A stretch of DNA of 64,000 bases from Holothuria scabra (GCA_037179385.1 CM074181.1:48318394-48382393); one strand, 5' to 3'; counted from the stretch's first letter, positions 23,061 to 35,300 are shown. Program-made: numbers and translations. Notes: a model not told the origin generated them from the sequence alone.

Positions 23061-25645
23061 CTATTAGAAAAGAAGTACAGCATTTGTCTACAAATAATGG
23101 TGAAAATTTTAGTTCCATGCTGCTGTTTATATAGATCCTAGTGAGGAGGAAAATGGGCGATGTGTACCCCCTTTCCAAAAGATGGTGGGTAAATTCCACA
23201 ATTTTTATTTCCATAAAAATTGTAAAACTGATCTCAGTGTTTCCCCTTGAGGAGGAAAATGGGGGATTTGTACCCCCATTTCCCAAAGATGGTGGGTAAA
23301 ATACCCACTTTGATTTCCATGAAAATTGTAAAAATTGTCAATAACTTGGTTTTATCCATAAGACATCAATGTTAACATGAAAAATCTGAAAATTTACACT
23401 TCAAACGACATTCACGTTTCATCAATTTTAGGGGTGGTTGCTAAATGGGTGGCCCTTCCAGCCCACGGACTATTAGACTGGGTTTAATGGGTCAGTCTCT
23501 ACACCAACTGGTTTAAGCCAGGCCGGCCAGTCTTTTTTCCAGGTGTGACTCATTGGTTTCTTTTTCCTGCTTCATACTTATGTTGGCACAATGGCAGTCT
23601 TATTCCAGACCTCCTGGCTGCAAGTAGCCCCCGGGGCGGACAAATTTTTTTGTCCAGCTCATCGATACGAAATAATCAACGTCCCCCGGCGCTGGACACC
23701 AGATCTGTTCAACTGCATAGAAAACTTACGTAAACTTCATTTACATAACTCTGCGTGGATTGGTTGAAGCAAGGCTGTTAATGTTTATTTAACAAGCAAA
23801 CACTTGTACAACAGAACACTGAGTCACTGTGGTCAATGTTATTCGACACTGGTATTGTGTGGTACCGTGCAAGCATACAAACACAGTAAAGAGGTTAATT
23901 AAGAACAACCGATCTCACAGCCACAGGAAAAGATAGTTCGATACTTTTCAACAAAAGATTACTGTTTTTAAATCCACTTTTACATGAAAGTTGTTATTGT
24001 TTGAAAGAGGCTGTCCACGATCAAGACTTCGATCTAAATTAAAAGCTTTTAACGGATATAATAAGTCTATGTTATTGTTTGGTTTAAACATCCTTGTGTT
24101 CGACGTAGCATTGCCAAGATTTAGTCGCTGAGCACCGCTTACCTCAGGAATAGACCAATTGTGGTGAGTGCTCATGAATATTAAGACGATCAACTTTTGG
24201 GCTCATTGAACGGAATTTCTGACCATCGCCGGCAGGCTCTGAGGGGCGGCAGCCTAAAGGGGGCTGCAGCCACAGAGGCGCTACGCAGGCTAGGCTGCAA
24301 GATGATCTAGAACAGGCTTCCTCAATTAAATTTTCTGAAGCACCACATTGTTGAATGTTATGATATAACGTGCCGCTGATCGCTGTCCTGGGGGAGGAGT
24401 ATATAAGGGGAGGGGATGTCCCCCTCCCCTTTTGAAAATTTTTGCTTACAGATGGGGCTTACATGCAAAATGGTGCAAAGTTTGTTCAGTTTTCCGGGCC
24501 AAAGTTATTCACAAACTTAACAATTTTTGTTGGTTCACCGGTAATGGTGAATCAACAAAGCACTCTCTTTAATGAATGTAAACAGTGACAGTTATTTCAC
24601 TTTCTTGTGAGAACAAACAGGACGTTATTATATCCACGTCTGTGTGTGAAGTCAGTCTGTGGGAAGAACTAGATTTATTTACACCTATTTTTGGGATAGA
24701 ACAATTCCTGTCAGAAAAGTTATGAAAAGTTAAAATTTTTCAATAACCTCCCAGTAATCATTTGCGCCACTCCAAACCACGTCACGCCTCACAAGTGGCG
24801 CATGCACCACTATTAGAGGAAGCCGGCTCTAGAACTACTTGACTATGCAATGGCATGAAAGCAACTATTGTAGTACAAGTAGTGTCCCTGGTTTTGAGAA
24901 CCAGTGCTTACTAAAGGACACATCTTTTCAAAGTTCTTCAATACCTTTTCAAAAGTTTGTCTAATTACACAGCTTCAAAGCATAACTTATGAAATGCATG
25001 AGCATGGGTTATCAAGTATGAGTGCAGATCAATTCTCAAGTGATACAGTATGTAAGTGCCGTACATGTACAATACCAGTACAAAAAAACTGTCCAAAACC
25101 ATGAGTATGAGCAAAACTGTAAGTACTCCCTTCAAAACAGTCGGTACAGGCCTAAATACTGTACAATGGTCATAACACGTCCTGTATTCCCAATTACATA
25201 CTCTTACCAGATCTGCTAATGCCAGCTTAGGTACAAGGATCAAACTGCCTTATTGATTTGTTGGGGGAGAGTCTCCTATTGGTGCAGCACAGCTTTTCAG
25301 TGTCTACTGAAATGCACGGGTGACTTTAAACAATTGGTGCAAGTTTCTGGAATCAAGATGATGTTCCTGTCTGCTGGGAACATGAGCTGCATAGAGTAAA
25401 GTCGATCTCATGTCTTTGAAGTTTTTCTAAATTCCAGCTACTTAGAATCTCCTCTAATGTTTGCTTAGAAATGGTTAGTAAACAGTTAGTTCTTACAAAA
25501 TGATCAAGAACATTGAAACCTACTTTTCTTTGCCAGCGACATTTTCCTTTTCAATGACTATCATCCAAGCTGCTACACATCCCTTGTAGAATCCAATCTC
25601 ATGGCCGATTTGTCTGCCCTTCTCTTCTCCTGTCACTTTGGAACC
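22946..25645 (-). CDS. LTO1: LTO1/ORAOV1 homologue, partial gene (two internal exons)
   Basis: Two minus-strand exons, 25524-25645 and 22946-23060, join in phase 2 to give 79 continuous codons. The first carries the deca-GX3 motif of the Yae1/LTO1 family, glycines every fourth residue in GEEKGRQIGHEIGFYKG, followed by CVAAW where vertebrate LTO1 has a similar aromatic helix. The second encodes KLKALSSLDTLLTEF and ends KIRAKLKQ, matching the vertebrate C-terminal helical region that runs into KFKQFCSLL. LTO1 works with YAE1 as an adaptor that brings the cytosolic Fe-S assembly machinery to the ribosome-recycling ATPase ABCE1. The N-terminal exon (FD..V.AE.. region), expected above 25645, and the last C-terminal exon, expected below 22946, were looked for and not found. 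The intron between the two exons holds a SINE and two other repeats. Confidence 0.82.
23090..23400 (+). repeat. Dispersed repeat C, partial, locally duplicated
   Basis: Two side-by-side copies of GAGGAGGAAAATGGG, then TGTACCCCCTTTCCAAAAGA and TGGTGGGTAAATTCCAC, with ATTTCCATGAAAATTGTAAA and TCAATAACTTGGTTTTAT as in the other members. Immediately upstream of an LTO1 exon. Confidence 0.45.
23485..23630 (-). mobile_element. SINE copy, partial
   Basis: Minus-strand body: GTGACTCATTGGTTTCTTTT, GCACAATGGCAGTC and CCAGACCTCCTGGCTGCAAG (plus-strand reading) match 11500-11640. Head incomplete. In the LTO1 intron. Confidence 0.6.
23700..24312. other. LTO1 intron, no feature
   Basis: Somewhat CpG-richer stretch without an exon or repeat that I recognise. 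Confidence 0.2.
24313..24560 (+). repeat. Dispersed repeat A, copy 2
   Basis: Second copy of the family at 90-318, same strand. It ends in the same hairpin with paired changes (GTTGGTTCACC / ATGGTGAATCAAC), followed by GAATGTA instead of the expanded tetranucleotide. Lies inside the LTO1 intron. Confidence 0.6.
25524..25645 (-). CDS. LTO1: LTO1 exon with GX3 repeat
   Basis: Reverse-strand acceptor CCCTAGCAG precedes GGTTCC at 25645; an in-frame stop just upstream of that acceptor means splicing is needed. The 122 bases encode 40 residues from GSKVTGEEKG to NVAGKE and end in phase 2 before donor GTAGGT. Five glycines spaced four apart are the family signature. Confidence 0.82.
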
Positions 25646-26341
25646 CTGCTAGGGATTTCCTATGACATCCTAGGGAGCTATTTTGGCTCATCTGTGCCTC
25701 CTTTCATTCATGACAATTGATTAGTTTGCTTGGTGGGATGGTTGGCTGCTCAAGTTTCTCGTCCAATATGAAATGAGCAGGGCATGTGGTCACCTGTCCT
25801 GCACAGTCCATGGAAGCCAGATAAATAATTGAAATTTCTTATAGCAAGCAACAGAGTATTCAAAATAAAAACCAGGGCTGATTTTGAATGCACTTATCTT
25901 GAAGTATGCACCATTTGCCAAGACTTTTCACTGTTTAAACAAAATCATAGAGGTTATTTTTGTTTAATTTATAGTTCTAAAGGTCGGTCTATGTTATGCA
26001 ATGATTAAATTAAAACCGCTTTTTTACCCTGAAAATTGGTATGAGAATGGGGTATAGTAAAACAGGGCCCAATGAATTACAGTTACATATGTACCAACAT
26101 AGTTCAGTACCTTACAGTAGCTTAACCCACTATAGGCTAACACCAAACTACCAAATAACATATCTGTCACCACAGTGACAGAATACTGACTGTGAAAGGT
26201 GCAGCTTGCAAAAGGCAGGAATAAAGTAGAAAATAACTGAAAAGGTAAAAGGATAAAAAAGAATTTTAATTTTTTTTAAAGCCATAAAAATGACATTGTT
26301 TCCTGTTTACCCATCAAAATTTTTTTTGTTTACTCTAAAAG

Positions 26342-26680
26342 GTTGGAACTGTCTTGGAAGAATATCTGGAACAACCACACAACCATACAACTAAGCAACC
26401 ATATTTACTTTGCTTTGGTACGCGGAAAAGTCCTTCACAGTTCTTTATCATTGTTGATCAAAAAGCAATGCCGTGTGGGGGTGATGTCATTGCTGCCATT
26501 GATAAGTTATTTAAACTTCATTACACATTTAATTTAAAGTATGCGACTGACCTGCAATTATTCTTTACGTTCCTGGAGGCATATGTGTTCAAATTGTCTT
26601 TCCCTGGTAAAGTGCCCAACAAAGTGGTGGAGATAATCGCTGCAGTAGAATCATTTTGCTCTCCACAGAGTAGCAAGTGA
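26342..26680 (+). CDS. Terminal exon of an unidentified protein
   Basis: After a T-rich tract and CTCTAAAAG acceptor, the frame is open for 112 codons to TGA at 26678-26680: VGTVLEEYLEQPHNHTTKQP, then a stretch with PYLLCFGTRKSPSQFFIIVD, IDKLFKLHYTF and FFTFLEAYVFKLSF. The pattern (PY.L..G....PSQ.F...D...., then ID..FK..Y.F...Y, then a helix FF.FLE) recalls the C-terminal module of many uncharacterised metazoan proteins and transposon-related host proteins; I have no function for it. No upstream exon was found on this strand, so it may be the end of a longer gene or a stranded remnant. It lies upstream of the LTO1 exons on the opposite strand. Confidence 0.55.
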   Translation, partial: VGTVLEEYLEQPHNHTTKQPYLLCFGTRKSPSQFFIIVDQKAMPCGGDVIAAIDKLFKLHYTFNLKYATDLQLFFTFLEAYVFKLSFPGKVPNKVVEIIAAVESFCSPQSSK

Positions 26681-28330
26681 AAGGTTTTTTATTTAAATCT
26701 TCATGGACCTAGCTGCCATCAGCTTTTCGTAACAATTATGTTTTGTGAAGGTTAACCTGTATTTTCTTTTATATTTTTACTTAACTGAGCCTTTGTGTAT
26801 TACTGTTCAGACTTGATACAATGTTTCTTTTATTTAGTTACCTGACTTTATCAATCATTTGATTGCAATAATCAAAGAAATGATCATGGTAATCATACAT
26901 GTTCAATGTCATCTGATTGTGTTTAGTGTTGTTATGCTATCACCATATAATTTCTACACAGTAATTTGACATTTTGGAGACAAATGTTAAATTTTGCTGT
27001 TTGACTGTTTGCTACTTTTCCTTGTATTGTACTTGGTAAGGGCTGTGAAATAGGTTAAGGTTGATGCCTGTTCCTTAAATGGTCGTCTCATTTTAATTTC
27101 ATGTTGATGAGGTGCATAAGAGTTGTTAAATTAGCCAGCTCCACCTGTGAACCACATAAATCATGCCTACACTCTGTTGATATTCAGTTGTGGACCTACA
27201 CATTGATATTTAAAAATTTAATTGGTGTTGGTGTATAGATCCAATTGCCTTAAAACCACTTCAGTTGTTACTTGGAACAGCTAGACTTAAAAAATTGAAA
27301 AAAAAACCTTGCACAACTCTTGAGAAAGCACGATTGACTCCCTGTGGTAAAGTATTTTTTTGAAGTGTGGATCATTAAAAAAGGTCATTTAAAAAAAAAT
27401 CAGTTAACGTTTGTTGTAATTCAGTGAAAATAGTAACCATTAATTGTTTGTGAAATACTTAAACTTCATTTCAGAGACAGCAGATTTTCTCAAAAGCGAA
27501 GAAAATCAAATGTTCAAACTTACTATTTGGCAATTAAGGTGAGAGATCCTTTCCTGGGGTTGTACTGTTTAAGGACTATCAAGTAGGTAATGGTCATTTT
27601 TCCCTGTCATTCAAATGGTTTCTTCTCCTAATTTTGATTGAATGATCCTTGATTATCATTCATTTTAATAACTATAATGTTTGTTACAGTTAAAATATAT
27701 TAGCAATGGCCATACAGAAAATCATTTTTAACTATTTTAACATTGTTTGTCCTTTTGCATTTGCAAAACAGCACTTTAAACTTTAAATATTTAGAAAGAT
27801 GGTGTGAGGATTGATCCAGATTGCCTTAAAGCAGTTTAATTGTAACTTGCAGTAAGGCCTTATAACTCAAAGAAAGCAAAAGAACTGTTGGAAACACAAT
27901 TGTTAAGTAAGTGTTTAATGTTACTGTGAAGTGTAGGGAAAAGTTCATATTGAAGGAAAAATGGCTTATTCTGAAGTGAACGTTAAAAGTATGCTTGCCT
28001 TGTTTTAAAATAAAGTTTAAAATAAATATCAGCTAGTTTCAAAGAACTTGTTTTCTTCTTTATGTATTTGTGTAAAAGTGTTCATATTTTGGTTTGGGAG
28101 ATGATTATCAGAACAACATGGTTACTTAATTGGAATCGGTGGATTTGGAATTTAAATCATAATCAGGCATTTTGGTTGGCCAGATTAATGTCAACACCAT
28201 TATTGCCACATCCTCAGAAACCATGAAATGATGATTGGCTGTACCTCAACGTGTAATTCATGGAGAGTAAAATTGGAATTAAGTGTTTTTCTCAACTCCT
28301 AATGGTGTTATAGTAACACGGGTCCATGTC
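26681..28330. other. 3' flank of 26342-26680 exon
   Basis: AT-rich. One short open stretch between acceptor and donor signals (27475-27538, DSRFSQKRRKSNVQTYYLAI) could be an exon. AAAATAAAG/AAATAAAT near 28,008-28,030 could be distant polyadenylation signals. Confidence 0.25.
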
Positions 28331-28344
28331 ATAGATTCAGCACC

Positions 28345-28790
28345 CAAGGGTGTACCAATTGTTATTTGGTACTTGCAAAGGAGGTGGGCTTTATACCCCT
28401 AGGTGATATTAATGCAAGAGGAAGATTTGATAAAACACTCACAAGTGTATTTTGGTACATGGAATGATTGCTGGGTTTACACCCCAAAGTGTCAGCTCAT
28501 GCAAATGGAAGATTTGATATTACACTTACAAGTGTATTTTGGTACCTATAATGTTTGCTAGCTTCACACTCCCAAGGTGTAAAATTCATGTAAGCTGAAG
28601 ATTTGATATAACACTTGCGAGTGTTACATTATGGAACGCTTTGGAGTGCTTCTTTTACACCAACAGGGGTGTTAAAAATCTGACACTTGAAAAGTGTTCC
28701 ATTAGCCAGGCGGGTGTTGTCCCTCCTGAAGCTTGGGCGAAGTGTTAAATTCAACACTCTTCGAGTACAATTTTACACTTGACTTTTTTG
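28345..28790. repeat. ~88-bp tandem repeat with ACACTT..AAGTGT palindromes
   Basis: Four to five degenerate units, each ending in a palindrome such as ACACTTACAAGTGT or ACACTTGCGAGTGT, preceded by GAAGATTTGATA and followed by ATTTTGGTAC...ATG.TTGCT. A second small palindrome, ACACC...GGTGT, lies mid-unit. Confidence 0.7.
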
Positions 28791-29219
28791 TGTGTAGGTA
28801 GTATGCGTAGTATATGTGCACGATTAACAGAGTTGGTTTTGGTTATTTATTGTACGGAGTATCCATCGAAACTGGAAAATTTTGCTATTCTTAACAATCT
28901 TATGCTAATATTGGAGAAAAATTGTAATTTTATGACAGTTTGGGGGTTTTATGGAGGAATCTGACGTTCTCATGAGGAAAATAAAGTAGGGGTGATCTGT
29001 AGTTTTGTTGAGGTTTCTGAATATCATCATGCAGATTTAAGTCCTCGGACCATATTGGAGTATTCTTGACTTCGCATATATTTGAAGTTTTATACTTATT
29101 TATTGTCATGGGCGTACGGGAGCGTGTCAGCTGAGTTTGGGAGGGGCAGAATTGTTCTTTTGTCCGAAAAAAATGTAATCCTGCCCGAAAGATTATCTAA
29201 GTCGAGCGCACAGAATTTT

Positions 29220-29580
29220 TTGAGAAATGGAGAACCCCCGGTCAGCAGGAAATGGCATTTCCTGGGCTCGTAACTAGAATTAAAGAAGTGCTTTCTTTCA
29301 GATTTCCTTCGCAATAAAAATATTTTCACTTCAAAATACTGCCCAAAACGAAGAATAATTTACAAACACGCATTGTTCTGTTCAGTTATCTGTTCGACTA
29401 AAACACTATCTATGCGGAGGGCCACCATCAGTTAGCGCGGAGCGTAAAGAAAATTGCTAAGAAATCTAACCCCTAAGATAGCCGGAATGGCATTTCCCAG
29501 ACTTGTAACTAGAAATGAAGCAGTCGTTATTTTGAGCTTTCCTTTAAAATGAACGTTTCACTTCAATAGAGAAAAAAACC
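29220..29580. repeat. Diverged direct duplication
   Basis: GAAATGGCATTTCCTGGGCT, CGTAACTAGAATTAAAGAAG and TTTCACTTCAAAA (29233-29340) recur as GGAATGGCATTTCCCAGACT, TGTAACTAGAAATGAAGCAG and TTTCACTTCAATA (29483-29575). Confidence 0.5.
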
Positions 29581-30139
29581 CAACTCGCCAATGATCAGAA
29601 AAGTATCAGGTAAAAGGTCATGATACAATTAGATGTAATGGTCTTGTCTCTTCAAGTTTTCGGGGGGGGGGGGGACTATGCAACGGAATTGAAAACATAC
29701 TAAAATGTTTTTGACTGTATTAAGAATCTTCCTTGAATTCAACTGCAAGGTCCACTAAAAAGATGAAATTTTTAACGTGACTGCCCGAATACAAGACTAT
29801 AAATGGTTTTGCCCCCAACATATTTAAAAATATGGCACGTTACAAGCTGCCTTCAAATAAGTTTTCAGTCAGACTTATGGGGAGATTTTCTCACACCACT
29901 GTTTATCATTATTTGTAGCTGAAAACGACATGGCCGATATTCATTACCTTTGCGAGAATTCGGCTGCCCGGGCAGGCCAGATGGCAGACCATTGGGGTAC
30001 TGTTCGCATATGAACAACCCCTAGTCCGTTTTTGAAGGAGAAATCGGAATTGTGAGTTTCCTTGAAGAATATGGTCTTCCAGTAAGCAAGATCAAGAAGG
30101 TCGTCCGAGTGACTACAGCTCCACATCTTTTATTGTAGG

Positions 30140-30660
30140 TCTGTAGATGAAGTCGCCCCGACGAAACTGGATTTTTTCGACAACAGCTAGGGGGTGGGTA
30201 GCCCGTCCCCGACGGAGGCATGAACTTGCGCGCACAGGTTGAAGATGGGATGAGGGATAGGAGAGTTAGTAAGAAGTGATTAAAACCGATTCAGATATGC
30301 ATTAAAATAGCGTTACAAAAAATAGTTCAAAAAGAAAAAATCATGGTCATCCATCCAGTAACTTCAGTCCTTTACGTTTTTCATGTTCAGACCTCCCCGA
30401 AAAATTGCCGTCCTCCCCCGACGGGGGAAGAGATAGGACAAGGTACATAGGATGGGGTTTTACAGAATTAAGAAGAGATTTAAAATCGATTCCGATATGG
30501 ATTAAAATAGCATTTCAAACAAAAATATGTTCTAGATCACCCATCCAGTAACTTCAGTTCCTGTGGGGTTTTTTATTATTTTTTATTATTATTTTTTATT
30601 TTTAGGTCTCCCCGACGAAACCGCCGACCTTCCCCGACGGGGGGGGGGATGGCCCCTGCC
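30140..30660. repeat. ~200-bp tandem repeat with CCCCGACG motif
   Basis: Three degenerate units starting with (T/C)CCCCGACGAAAC; units 1 and 2 share GATGGG, AAAA(C/T)CGATTC(A/C)GATATG, ATTAAAATAGC and CATCCAGTAACTTCAGT. Contains G and C tracts prone to sequencing error. Confidence 0.6.
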
Positions 30661-31459
30661 CCCCGCTGGCGCCACCCCTGTGGGCCAGTGGAAGCAAATC
30701 GTTCGTTGCGCGGTTGGTACAGCTTCCGTCGGTGCCCCATTTTTCCGTTTAATCAGTTTCAGCTTTCTGAACCTCAACCGGATTATGTTTACGACGATTG
30801 ACATTAATAGAGAAAATTCACTTGTTCCTTGACATCCTTGCCGTAACCCTAACAACTGCAAGAAAGCAATTGTTCATTCAGCCAGAGTGACTGAATATGC
30901 CCCTCCTCTTCCCAGTGGGTCGCAAAAAAATTTCATCCAGGTAATTGCACTTATCGACCGTATACCTTACGATCACATGATTATATCAGTCCAATTACAA
31001 ACTTCGTTGGTTCCCTAAGTGTACTGTATCTTTTAGCCCAGCCATAGCAATGCATCCCAAGAAGATCGGGCATCATGCATGCTGATAAAAACATGCACTT
31101 GATACGTACACACAGTACTGAGCGCTCAAAATACTGTACGAGTAAAGCGATGGTGTAACTCAAGTGGGTCTCTCGCTGTACTGTATCATGTACACTGTAT
31201 ATTTGATTAATGCGTACCACTGTACAGTGTATAGTGTATGTAATGTTGCTCGTCGCGTTACGAATTGCATTGATCAAGTGTTATGATACTCAAGACTTAG
31301 GCGCGGCGTAAAGATTTCCATTGAAAGTTGCTCACCCGCTCACTTGTCAGGGATCTGTTGTCATTTAGACTGTCAATCCTCCACATTTGAAAACAGGAAG
31401 CACCGAATCCATCGTTTTTGGTTGTAGCTTATGAATCAGAATGTTCAAAGGAAGTCAAA

Positions 31460-31492
31460 ATGCCGAATAAAACGAAGGGCAAACAAGAAAAG
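31460..31492 (+). CDS. Candidate first exon, MPNKTKGKQEK
   Basis: ATG after GAAGTCAAA begins eleven codons encoding a Lys-rich N-terminus and ends AAAAG before donor GTTGGT. A possible next exon, 32549-32595, lies between GTCAACAG and GTATAA and would continue in frame as VESKWSIMDSGASLK. The 31.0-31.5 kb flank is richer in CpG than its surroundings, consistent with a promoter. No downstream exon with recognisable domains was found. Confidence 0.25.
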
Positions 31493-32601
31493 GTTGGTTT
31501 GCTACATCCTATAAGCTAGGCTAGGTCATAGGAGCCTAACATGTAATTAAGTGAGGAATGTCAGTTATTACTGCTTGTTGTTGATACAAGTTACACCAAC
31601 TGTTACAGTAACTTACAGGGTCATTGTTGAGTGTTGTTACTACTGCTAACTGGGATCTGTGATAATCTATCAGTATTTATACAAAACTCTGAGAAGTGTA
31701 CTTCAGTTAGTAAGCCAATTGAGTTGTGTGTGTAAAGTACTATTACTGTAGTCTAGCCTCAGGTCGCCCTAGCGTATTGCGTTCAACTCAAGTATACACA
31801 TAGGCCTAGGCTAGGCAAATACAGTGCCATTCTGCCATCGGTACATTCCACCATAACATTCTGCCATAGGTTTTGCACCTTTCTGCCATGGCAGAAAGGC
31901 ACTTTCTAAAATCTGCAAAACTAGCTCTAGGAATTGTTGTCATTACAACTATGCCTAGGCCTACCGAAATATTTTCAGAAGTGGCCTGGGCCTAACGTTA
32001 GGAACATAGTTCGTTGAATAGATTGAATGGAATGGTGTAACTTTAAGAAGGCTTAAGAAAGTGAGAACTTCGAATAGAATTTATGTGTACTTACTAATGG
32101 ATACTAATGGATTTCATTGTAAGCTGTTGGGAATAAACTTTTCATCCTTTTCAATGTATGAACGGTGACTGAATAATGTCAATAGGCAAAGCAAAGATAT
32201 TAAAATCACAAGTCCTTACGTGTGTACATGAGTAGGGTATAACAATCATTTAACTCAGTAGAGACGTACATGTTCATTGACACTGACCACTGTTTTAATC
32301 CGTCTGATTCAAGTTATTGTTTGCTACCCCACTTCGTTACTTTGTAAATACTCCTGTGACTTATTTTAGCCATTACACAAAGAAACCCAATCCTGTCTGT
32401 TTCATTCAACTGTCACCTGTCAATAATGCTTCCAACAAATTTCTAAACTCCATTCATCCTTGTACCTGCAGTCTGGTAATTTGTGACCTTTCCAACCTCC
32501 TGCTTGTGTCTAGTTATTCTTTGTTTATAGGCATATTTTCGTCAACAGGTCGAGAGCAAGTGGTCAATCATGGATTCAGGGGCATCCTTAAAAAGGTATA
32601 A

Positions 32602-34517
32602 AGGGGGGGGGGGGGGTAAATATTCGTCTCTAGTTTTGAATAAAACTTACTTCAACCTAAAATTCTATGAATAAACTGATATTAAAAGAACTGAACATTA
32701 GGATCTCTAACAGCTTTGAGGGCAACGGCGGAAGTAACTCACCAAGAGTACGTAGAATAGCTGTACGATTCCTATTTTAAGATGGAAGTATAGCTTTTGA
32801 TGCCTTTTGATTAATGAAATAGTTGTAAACCACTTTTTTGCCCCGCGTGCAATTGAAATAAATATATTTAAACGCTTTACGTTATCGCTGATTTTATTAG
32901 TGGCATGTACTTTCAATTTCCACTTCCTCGGAAAGGCAGAAATTATACATAGTACAATGTGAACGGATAGAAACCAGTAACGTTAAACTTGTAACAAAAT
33001 ACATTATGATGGTTAAGCATTTCCCCGTCCCATTTAAAAGTCACTAACTTTGTAAGCATTGGTATTTATGAATGCTGTTGAAAAGACAAGTTTCACAACC
33101 ACTCAATTTTGGAAAGACATATCTTTTATGTGATTAAAATACGATCTTGAATTACATTAATATCAAATAAGTTTTGGTTTCGTCGATGATGATACCCGGC
33201 CATCAACTCCTTTTTTGCGTTCTAAATATCATATTTTTAGTTGTAAGCTTTTGGAAAGACTCCCTGACGCTGATACCTTTTAATTTAAATTTCTTTCTTT
33301 CTTTCCTCGAAGTAGCTAGAATACTTTATATTGCGAAAGGATAACATGGAGGTGAGGGAATTCTTGTTCAAAGAATATTTGTTATAATTTATTTTATGAT
33401 TTGTAAGTGTATTTTGCATGTATTATATATCTCCGGATATTACATAGTAACATTGTCAATAAACGCTGTGGTGGGAAAAATTATCATCAACCGGATTTTT
33501 CAGTTTTGACCTTGAATAGGAAACCTGAAGCAGGGTAATGGTGAGTCACAAAAAAGGAAAGGAAACGGAAAGGAATCAAGTTAGATGCATATTGAACGTA
33601 TGTCTACAACATTTCATCCTTAGTTTCTAGTTATCTTTACGTAAACTAACACAATACTTAAGTTTCCTACTAAATTATTACTTAGGTTTTCGTCATACCC
33701 TTTTGTTTGTCTTCATTTCCCAGCAGGAGTGTCTTCACCAAAATGCGATCATCGCTACAAATTTCCCCTTCACAATTGGCCTGTATACCTGTAATTTTTC
33801 TTCTTGTATTTAAATGAGCGCGAAGAAGAACGTGGTAGAGAATTATACAAATAAAGAAGGACTCCAAGAAAAAAGAAATGAAGGCAAATTTAGCTCTGTT
33901 TGTAAGCATTTTACACATTTTTCTCAATTGCTATAGCAGTTACTGTAAGTCACACTCATTAGAGTTACTGCATGTCCACAAGCCCATGTTTTGACTCCTC
34001 TGAATTAAACGTGTTTTTCTTTTAATCAAAAGGACTTCAACTAGCATAAGGCACCTTGCAAAGGCCGAAGTAAAAATTGTTTTAAAATTGGCAACTACAG
34101 TGACGCAAGAAAGTGTGAAATTGTCTGAGGGTTCATACTGAAAGTTACGCTTGGCTAATCATAAATAAAAAAGTCACTTCTTGTCAAGGTCAAGACGATG
34201 GATGAGTCTTAGAGTTAGAATGGAAACCGGGAGTTGTTTATATAACACCAACTATGGCCACCTTCTTCTTTCTCCCATCTGATTTTACGTCATTTTAAAT
34301 TTGAGATTCTTGTACAGCTTTACTCAAATATGACAATGATTGCAGTCGTTACCTTGGCAATCAATGATACCACCCTCCCTTGAAAAGAACCTGCTCACTT
34401 AGGTGTGCTATTTATCATCTACGATAAATCTTGAACGAAAGTACAATTCAACGTAAATGGTCAATATTGTTTCCACATTTTAGTCACAAAATGGGCAAGA
34501 TATAGCAGTCAAGATAT
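32602..34517. other. No gene seen
   Basis: Contains a G10 tract (32608) and nothing I can assign. A minus-strand open stretch with splice-like ends (33688-33790, CEGEICSDDRILVKTLLLGN) is too weak to call. Confidence 0.2.
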
Positions 34518-34824
34518 TTAAAGGCCCAGTTCTCTCACCCAAAGCGGTACCAATTCTCTTAGCCTTCTTACTTAAGCCCTTCCCACAATTGTCTGAAATT
34601 CATACTCATCCAGATACAATCTCAGTTTATTATTCAAGGTGAGTAAAGAAAAACTCAATTTATACAATCAAAAACACTCTCAGTACCGTTCATACTGTGT
34701 AATATAAGCTTTGGTACTCTGCATTGTTTGAATTAGCCGTCAATCAAAGAGCTGAGCCAATTGAGAATTTTGGTACCCCCGTACCGAAATTGTAGTTTTG
34801 GGTGAGAGGTTTTGCCCTTTAAGG
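34518..34824 (+). mobile_element. TTAA MITE family 2, copy 2
   Basis: TTTAAAGGCCCAGTTCTCTC at the left and GAGAGGTTTTGCCCTTTAAG at the right form inverted ends with TTAA at each boundary. That is the target choice of piggyBac and Kolobok transposons. No transposase inside. Confidence 0.8.
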
Positions 34825-34890
34825 AAAAAAGGAACTTAGCTGTATGCACTATTTGATGAAGGAACGTCAGTTGAAAATACCTTAAGTAGT

Positions 34891-35013
34891 TACTTAATTA
34901 GATGGAGTTTTGTGACCCCAATTGGTTCAAGTTGAGCCGACCACGGCCTCTTTTTCCAGTTGTGGCTCACTAGCTTGTTTCCCCTACTCCATTGTTTTAT
35001 GCTGAGCACCAAT
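34891..35013 (-). mobile_element. SINE copy, partial (3' half)
   Basis: TTAGATGGAGTTTTGTGACC, CCAGTTGTGGCTCACTAGC and TATGCTGAGCACC match the reverse of the plus-strand copy at 42466-42612. Confidence 0.65.
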
Positions 35014-35045
35014 ACCGTCAACAAAACTTTTACATGACATACTTT

Positions 35046-35297
35046 ACGGTAAACACAAATTAGTCAAAACAGTGCCTGAACTGACTTATGACGTTGGTCA
35101 GCAATATCGACTAATATTTAATCCAGTTGAATTAGTTTCTAACAAATATAAAGCCTCTGTGACGAAGTTTGGACTGATATTTTTTAGTCCATTTACTATA
35201 ACTGAATAAGTCAGATATCATCACAAATAAGTTAGGTATGAGTGACTATCGTGATTAGTCAATTCAGACACCACTTTAAGTAATTTGTGTTTACAGT
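35046..35297. mobile_element. MITE with GTAAACACAAATTA ends
   Basis: ACGGTAAACACAAATTAGTC at the left pairs with TAATTTGTGTTTACAGT at the right, and the inverted match continues inward for about 45 bases (CTGAACTGACT / AGTCAATTCAG). 252 bp, no coding capacity. One copy in this window. Confidence 0.7.
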
Positions 35298-35300
35298 GTT

